A DNA stretch of 64,000 nucleotides from the NCBI GenBank assembly GCA_001630475.1, contig KV419414.1:311664-375663 (forward strand), read 5' to 3'. The notes beneath the pieces were generated by a model. The model did no database searches. It had not been told where the DNA came from and worked only from the letters and a program-made list of their open reading frames with translations. Of this stretch, positions 58,060 through 64,000 are shown one piece after another. The stretch's first letter is position 1. Every line of letters begins with the position of its first letter. The DNA comes from Sistotremastrum niveocremeum HHB9708 (lineage: Eukaryota > Basidiomycota > Agaricomycetes > Sistotremastrales > Sistotremastraceae). Made by a program: the position numbers and the translations under genes.

Positions 58060-60602
58060 GCGGCCTGTCTAGCGCGTCGCGTCTCGCGCATCCAAAATGG
58101 TCCTGTACAAAAGCATCTTTCTCGTCTCTCGTCTCTTTTTCTTGTCAATCATCTCATCGCGGACTCGACTCATCAATTTATCGTCTTATCTCCTATCAAC
58201 TCGCCTGGACAGCGAGGACTCGCATCGACAGACACTTTCCCTCTCGCATCATCCCATTTCTCATCATCTGCATCGTCTCATTGTTCATTTCACTTCACTT
58301 CATCTTCTCATGTGCCTTGATGACACTTTCCATGACCCCGACGACCTGACCTTCGATGCCGACGGTTTCCTCCTCCCGTTCCCCCTTCCTCATTCCGCCG
58401 CCAGTCCCAGTGACAGGCAGACATTCTTTACTTTTAACAACTTCCCGTCGACTATCTCGCGCACGCGCGCCGTACCTCCCTCACCTCTCCCCCAGGAACG
58501 AATGGTGAAATCTGAGGCGTGATCCCGGCAACCCTTCATTGGGTGTGATCGGTTTTGATCTGCCTCTTTCCCTTCGTACTCCTCTGGTCTACGAGCGATC
58601 GTAGGTGCGGGAGCTCAGTGTTCCTCTCCACCCTTCCCCATCCTCCACCCCTCCTCCATTCCTGGCTGCGTCATTGTTCTTGACGGGACGTTTCTTTCCT
58701 CCTCGACATTTTTTTGTTTTCTTCGGGATCGCAGAGCTTTGTGGATATAACCCAGTCTTCGTCATCGCGTCGTGTTCTCGGCTTGTCCGACTGAACCGAC
58801 TCGAATGGACTTTTTCATATCTACGGACTATAGCCCAGCGCCGCCATCGCCCACCTCGACTCCACCGACTCGATGCGTCGCGTCGCCTAGTGCGTCTGCG
58901 ATCGCTCAGTCGTCGTCCGAGTTCTCGATTGGTGCCATCGCCGCCTTGGCTTCTCGTCGTCTAAACGCAGACGAGCTCTTGTACCCACTTCCTCACGGAA
59001 TTAGAAAGCAATAAATGTGTTTGAGCGCGGATTTATTCGTCCCTGAATTAACTCTCACATCGCCATGATCGTCGCTTCTCGTTCACCTCCTCGCTCCGCT
59101 TTTTTGAGGATTTTTTGGTGGACTTTGGAACGCTTTGATTCTCGATAGGTTTTCGACATACGCTCTTTACGCCTCACGAACGTCGAACGCTACGACTACC
59201 CACTCCACACTACCCTCTACCTACTGTCCGCATCATCATCCTCATCCACACTTCCCTATTCATCATCATCGTTCGTCACGGTCTTCTTGCCTTACTCTCG
59301 CATGGCCGACTGTATCCACCAATTTTTCTTGTTTTTAGCACCACTTCTCCGTTCACGCTCTCCACTCCACTTCTCGATGAAGATCGTCTCGGTCTTGGAG
59401 GTCCGGCTCGCTTGCGAGTCGGCTTGGAAGCTCGCTAAATTCCCGCGCACACATTCGCCCTCTCACCCGCACCCTTCACATCTTCATGTGCATATCATGA
59501 CGTCCCACTTCTCGTGTCATGACACGTCACCAGCACTGTCATCGGCTCCTTCCTCCCATTCATATCCTATCACCGCCGTATACAATACATTACCCTTTCA
59601 CTCCTATCCCTCCTTTCAGGTGCTTCATTGACAACACGTGTTCGCCTCGCTCGCCTCGATCCGATGGTGTGGGATCACCGCATAGGCGTGTTTGATCCCC
59701 CGTCGATTCGATCCGGTCTTGCTTCGCCTCGTGTTCTCGGTCCCGCGCGCTAGTCTTGTCTTGATGTCGATGGGTGCGTGCATTCTACGACTCGACTTTG
59801 CATCGTGCACAGTGGATGGAGACACGACTTGACTTCGTTGTGCAGTGTCTCCTCGATTGGATCGGATAGGATTTCCGCCCCTCCATTTCTCTTAATCTCG
59901 CTGGCAAGGAGTCGGAGTGATGACTTGACGTGTACGAAGTCCTGCTTGCAGGCTTCTTCTCGTTCTTGTCGCCTCTCGATGCGAGTATAAGACTTCATCG
60001 TATGCCTCTTCCGCTTTTCTTCCTCTTACCTTTGTATGCGCTATGCTAGCTAGCTTACCTCCTCTCTCGCCTTACGTACGGTTATACTCACATAGTTTAC
60101 TGCTCATGAGCCCTATTTGATTCATACATTTGTCACTTGTCCTGCTTTCCGTTTGCTTTGTTCTGTGCATAGTTCTTTTTGTGCATGTGTTCAGTATCTG
60201 CGGTTAATGCATGGATTTATTTGGGCTTTGTTTACTTCGACGTTGACCACGTTTTTCGTCTGCCGGTGTCTCGGTGGCTTTGACTGCAAGTTGCTTCTTA
60301 CCCTCATGAGCCCAAGAATCCAAGAACGACTTCGAGTGCCACCTTCGTCTCGAAATGGTTATCTGAATCTGAGAAGAAGTGTATGAGTGTGAGTAGAACA
60401 AAGTATTCGTCCGCCCCCACACTCACCTATTTACTTAGTCTACACTGGCACTCGAGTCTCGGCTCGAGAAGAGAACCTGGTAAGCAAATCATGACGCGCA
60501 GCGAACCAGTTCATCCCGCTCACCAGTACTATGAATTCACATTGAATTCGAACCTGCTCATCTTACTGGTACCTTCCTTTATCGTCCTAGCTTCAGCCTG
60601 AG
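58060..60602. other. Pyrimidine-rich region downstream of the bHLH gene
   Basis: About 2.5 kb, strongly CT-rich on the plus strand. Two ATG frames are noticeable: 58312-58522 (70 codons, MCLDDTFHDPDDLTFDADGF) and 58805-59014 (69 codons, MDFFISTDYSPAPPSP, later SIGAIAALASRRLNADELLY). Both could be small genes or part of a long 3' untranslated region. Downstream to 60.6 kb nothing is recognised. Confidence 0.35.
58805..59014 (+). CDS. Possible small protein, 69 residues
   Basis: The ATG at 58805 opens a frame with a Ser/Pro-rich first half and a more ordered end (FSIGAIAALASRRLNADELL then YPLPHGIRKQ). The second half looks under constraint because it is helical and free of low complexity. No family is recognised and no splice partners are visible. 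It lies 0.75 kb after the bHLH stop on the same strand. Confidence 0.3.
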   Translation: MDFFISTDYSPAPPSPTSTPPTRCVASPSASAIAQSSSEFSIGAIAALASRRLNADELLYPLPHGIRKQ

Positions 60603-63224
60603 CTATGAGTTGTGCCACAGCGATGACACGCTGACACGATGACACGACTTGCATAAACTCAGTCCCGAAACCGAGAAGGTCTGGCCACCATCACAAGGTC
60701 GAGGATATCCGTGCCGTCTCCCGTTCTCCGAGGAGACCGGCTTCGTCTTTCTGGGCTTAGCGAAGGCAGCGTCCATTCGATCGGCTTGGTTATGATGTCT
60801 CACGAGCTGCGCGCAATGAATTCGAAATGATCGTGGACTGGTACTGGACCGTGAGCCGATGCGATTCCAGTAATGAGTCTTGATGAACGTGGCCGTGGAC
60901 TTTCGAAGAGATCGGTATGCATGGATGACTGATATCGACTTGGCATCTAAATCGTCCCACTTGGAATCGTTTTCTGCTGCGGTGGACGGACTGGGCTCAG
61001 CGGACGATTCAGGTGAAATGGTGCACTCGATCAGGATGGGCTTGCTTACTTTCAGATAACGTGTGATTGACGGAGGATCGAAGGTACTGGAGTGTGAAAG
61101 TGACTGAAGCAACGCAACGTCCGCCGACGTTGCATCATTCGGTGAGCTGGCGATATCCAGTATCACTCTCCGAGGCGACCGCCGCCGAAGACGATGAGTC
61201 AATCCTATGTGAGTCCCTTGATGCGCGATTGTCGAATATCATTGACCTTTACGTAGGATCGCCGTCCGATGGTCCCATCATGAATTCGAAGACACTGATA
61301 TCCTTCGGGAGTCAGGTTCAAGGATCGATCTTCGTCCCGAAATCAAGGATAAGACCGTCGCATGATGTATACTTCGACCCCAAGGGGTTGAATTCACAAC
61401 GGACGACGATCAGGTCGGAAACCAGGGTATATGGACTCCACGACGGTGATGGTGGTGGCATCGCATGAGATGGTCCATGAATCAGGAAGGAAGAAGACGA
61501 AGATCAAAGTCAGGACCGGTGTCCGTACTCGAATCGATTTCGAATTTCAACAAACCAACCGACTACGAGTAAACAAGGGAGGTACTCAAAAAACGGGGTG
61601 GGTTCGAAAGTACAGTCATATATATACTGATAGATACATTGAAGAACGTTGCTTGTTGCATACATCCGGCAGGTATAGCTCTGTTCTCGATAGCTCAATA
61701 CCAAAGACAGGAGACTCTCCCATGAGACTAATATGAGGACTGATCTCACTAATACGAACGAAGGGAGCGCACGTACACGTTCATTCGGAGAGATAAGACG
61801 AGTACAGTGCTACCCCTTTCTCAAGTTTCCTTTCCCTTACTAGGGATTGGTAGATCGAAGCGTCCCTCGGGTCGTAGGCCCTGTGAGCCGGAACGCATGC
61901 AGTCATGCTATCGAACTCGGTAATGTGCCTGGAACTTCGAAGCCAGCATGTAGTGTACACAAAGCATGAAACGGGTCTCAGACGCTTTCTTACATGTACA
62001 CATCATTACCAGTACAGTCGAACACGACACGACAGCCGAGCTTCTTGATTCAATGATATCGATGTGAAAGTCCAATCAAAACCAGTCATCGTCGAGCGTT
62101 CGTTTCTCCTTCTGGCTACATCCACAAGGAACGGTTCTCGGCAGATAGCAAGCTTTGATGTTCTTCGCTTGTATGATTGGATCGCTTAGGAGTGTTCTAT
62201 GCTTGAATTGTCGAATGAGTGTGTCGCTCGGAAACTTTGGACTGATCGGGGGTCCGTAGCTCTTTCATATCACACCGTTCGAGACGCCAACATTCACCTA
62301 CTCAATACAATACCGTCGCTCAACGCATCGAAACATGCGTTTGTGCATGATACTTCGTTCTTGTAACACGACTCAGCCGTGTAGGCGAAGTTGATGGGCG
62401 AGTTTGACTGGGTATTTGCATGAGCCACCGTGCAGACGAGCAACGAGGAGGGGTTTTGGTCTTGAAGCGGAATAGTATTCATCAGAGGGAGTTAGGAGTA
62501 TGTTAATAATGTATAATGGGGATGGGTTTGACCCTAATGCGGTTAGCAGCGACAGCGATCAGACGCGTAGAATTAGAACAGCGAGGAAGAGGGAGTACAG
62601 ATGCTCGTTGTGGTCGTTGTGGATGACGAATAATGCTGATGCACAGTGGCAATGAATGAAAGGAGGATGGAGAGGGAGAGGATCGATGGAGGATGTATCG
62701 ATGGAGACTGAATGCAATGCGTCGTGTCTGTTCGTGCTCGTGTCGTGTTACGAAGTTGCCATTCCAAAGCTTCGGTCATTCATCACGACAGTCGCGTTCA
62801 TCGTATGATTCATCACGCACGAACGCGTTCATGAACGAGACATCTCTCTCACGACGAGAGGGATCTAACCATATCGAGGGTGTCGAAAGGACCGCTAAAC
62901 TTCGCGAAGGGATGGGAACTCAATTTCGATAAGGATAAGCAATGGTCGGGACACTGTGCCTTCTCGATGAATCCCGGTTGGCAAGGAGGAATGAGGCGAA
63001 AACGGGAGAACAGGCGGTTCATTCCGGAATCCTAAACGTTTGAGGGAGGGTCCTTAGCGAAGAGAACCTCGAAGAGCGAGAATGTGCTCGCGTTCATGTT
63101 GTGCTGCACAGATGAACGTTCACCGATCTTGGATGAGATGCGATGACGAATAACCCGAACCCGAATCAAACGGCAAAGCCAAGCCACTGAGGAATAGTAG
63201 GCCCATTGACACCCGTCCCAGCAC
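60603..63224. other. Intergenic, weak frames on both strands
   Basis: About 2.6 kb. A plus-strand frame at 61067-61468 (containing DDESILCESLDARLSNIIDL and FGSQVQGSIFVPKSRI) and a minus-strand frame at 60603-61202 that lacks a good ATG both look partly protein-like, but they overlap at 61067-61202 and neither has a domain. Direct CGCGTTCAT repeats occur near 62787-62833. I call no gene. Confidence 0.3.
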
Positions 63225-64000
63225 TCAATTCTTGAGGTGAGGATAATAATCAATCGCCACGTTCGGCATCGATTTTTTCAGCTTCACCATCCATAGCAAC
63301 GCATCAATGGTAGGTGTCCGAACACCATATTCCAGACCTGCGCGATGCAGGTATCCATTCATAAAATCGATCTCGGTCTGCCCTCCTTTACGCATGTCGA
63401 CCAACATGGAGGAAAAATTATCTGCCGTTTGTTTGGAGACCTTTCGGCACCGAAGGTGAAGTTCACGCGAACGCAATTCTCGCGGTAACAGGATGTTGAC
63501 TTCGTCGAGCTCGATATTTGCATATCTGTGACGAGTAGTGGAGTCGGAGAGGTTGACGTTAGAATGACGGAGAGTTTGGGCCTTGAATACGTCCGAGGCT
63601 TCGTTGCATACGGCTTTAGCAATCCGATGAGCCGAGGGCCAAAGGAAAAGATCGCCATTACGACAACCCATCAACGCCGTTAACGGATTGATAACACTAT
63701 TCACGACCAGCTTCTGACGCAGACGGGTCTGCATGTTCTCCGCCGTTTCCCAAACAGGGTTTAACTCGGAAAGGGAAAGCAATAGTCGGATGGTCGCTCG
63801 GAGGGAAGCATAACGCGTATCAGGGGATGTTAGGGAAGGCGGAGAAGAAGCATTCGATTGCAGTGTGGAGGTGGGGAGTGCGGAGGGTCTAGTTGGGAAG
63901 GCGGGTGGCGCAATATCATCGAGGGACAGGGCTCTCGTTCGTACCCCAGCTTCAGCGGAGCGCGTGGACGCCTCAAAATCACGCCCCTGGGGGTCTGGTA
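63225..64000 (-). CDS. Ketopantoate reductase family protein (PanE/ApbA), C-terminal part
   Basis: An open minus-strand frame runs from the right edge to a stop at 63225. The C-terminal ApbA domain is clear: QKLVVNSVINPLTALMGCRN (the conserved KLxxNxxxNPLTAL, Lys and Asn being catalytic), then SSMLVDMRKGGQTEIDFMNG (the SSMLxDxxxGRxTEID motif with its Ser and Glu), and YGVRTPTIDALLWMVK. These residues bind pantoate in 2-dehydropantoate 2-reductase, which uses NADPH in pantothenate synthesis. Fungi carry several paralogues, so it may act on another 2-oxo acid. The N-terminal Rossmann part lies beyond the window. The Ser/Pro-rich stretch at 63.8-63.97 kb looks like an insertion between the two domains. 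Within the window the frame is intact. Confidence 0.85.
   Translation of the reverse strand, partial: PDPQGRDFEASTRSAEAGVRTRALSLDDIAPPAFPTRPSALPTSTLQSNASSPPSLTSPDTRYASLRATIRLLLSLSELNPVWETAENMQTRLRQKLVVNSVINPLTALMGCRNGDLFLWPSAHRIAKAVCNEASDVFKAQTLRHSNVNLSDSTTRHRYANIELDEVNILLPRELRSRELHLRCRKVSKQTADNFSSMLVDMRKGGQTEIDFMNGYLHRAGLEYGVRTPTIDALLWMVKLKKSMPNVAIDYYPHLKN

Noticed and set aside
60603-61202. 199-codon minus-strand frame
   Set aside because: It lacks an ATG near its start and overlaps a competing plus-strand frame at its far end; no domain was recognised.
1-64000. CRISPR arrays, bacterial operons, riboswitches, rRNA genes
   Set aside because: None seen; the window is eukaryotic nuclear DNA and no regularly spaced repeat array is present.

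Overview
This window looks like nuclear DNA of a mushroom-forming basidiomycete (Agaricomycetes). The evidence is dense short introns (about 45-70 nt, GT-AG, CTNAC-type branch sites, one GC-AG), eukaryotic core genes (FCP1, CCT7, RAD5), and families typical of these fungi: an atypical aminoglycoside-phosphotransferase-like kinase, a YABBY/HMG-like small nuclear protein, a multi-intron P450, a four-helix-bundle signalling domain and F-box-like remnants. No bacterial or organellar signature was seen. Gene models come from reading splice junctions by eye.

Layout. 1-628 (-) is the N-terminal part of a gene with a fungal four-helix-bundle domain, at the left edge. 1245-1477 is a short non-autonomous element flanked by TTAA. 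2290-2598 (-) is a 63-residue membrane protein. 2902-6329 (-) is the RNA polymerase II CTD phosphatase FCP1. 6611-8180 (-) is a PIF/Harbinger-derived nuclease gene. 9255-10332 (-) is a kinase-like gene that is one base out of frame. 11133-12655 (-) is a C2H2 zinc-finger protein. 16547-16878 (+) is the YABBY/HMG-like protein and 17944-18035 (+) an intron-containing tRNA-Phe. 19627-19949 and 21649-21975 (+) are two tiny paralogous proteins that each consist of one double-stranded-RNA-binding domain. 22437-24384 (+) is chaperonin subunit CCT7 and 24563-29264 (+) the helicase/ubiquitin ligase RAD5. 29503-30200 (-), 30727-31190 (+) and 34218-34972 (-) are unrecognised genes. 36830-42444 (+) is an 1854-residue largely disordered protein. 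42953-45058 (-) is a cytochrome P450. 45.1-55.2 kb is gene-poor, with F-box-like remnants near 50.3-52.5 kb and an inverted repeat near 46.2 kb. 56918-58059 (+) is a bHLH transcription factor, followed by about 5 kb with only weak ORFs. 63225-64000 (-) is the C-terminal part of a ketopantoate-reductase-family protein, cut by the right edge.

The genes do not form one pathway. Housekeeping functions (transcription, protein folding, post-replication repair, tRNA) alternate with accessory stretches. The observations most worth following are the tandem stand-alone dsRBD proteins, a 5-nt plus 3-nt microexon pair that rebuilds the RAD5 ATP-binding motif, the four-helix-bundle gene with a 9-nt microexon, and a Harbinger-derived nuclease that looks altered at a catalytic position.
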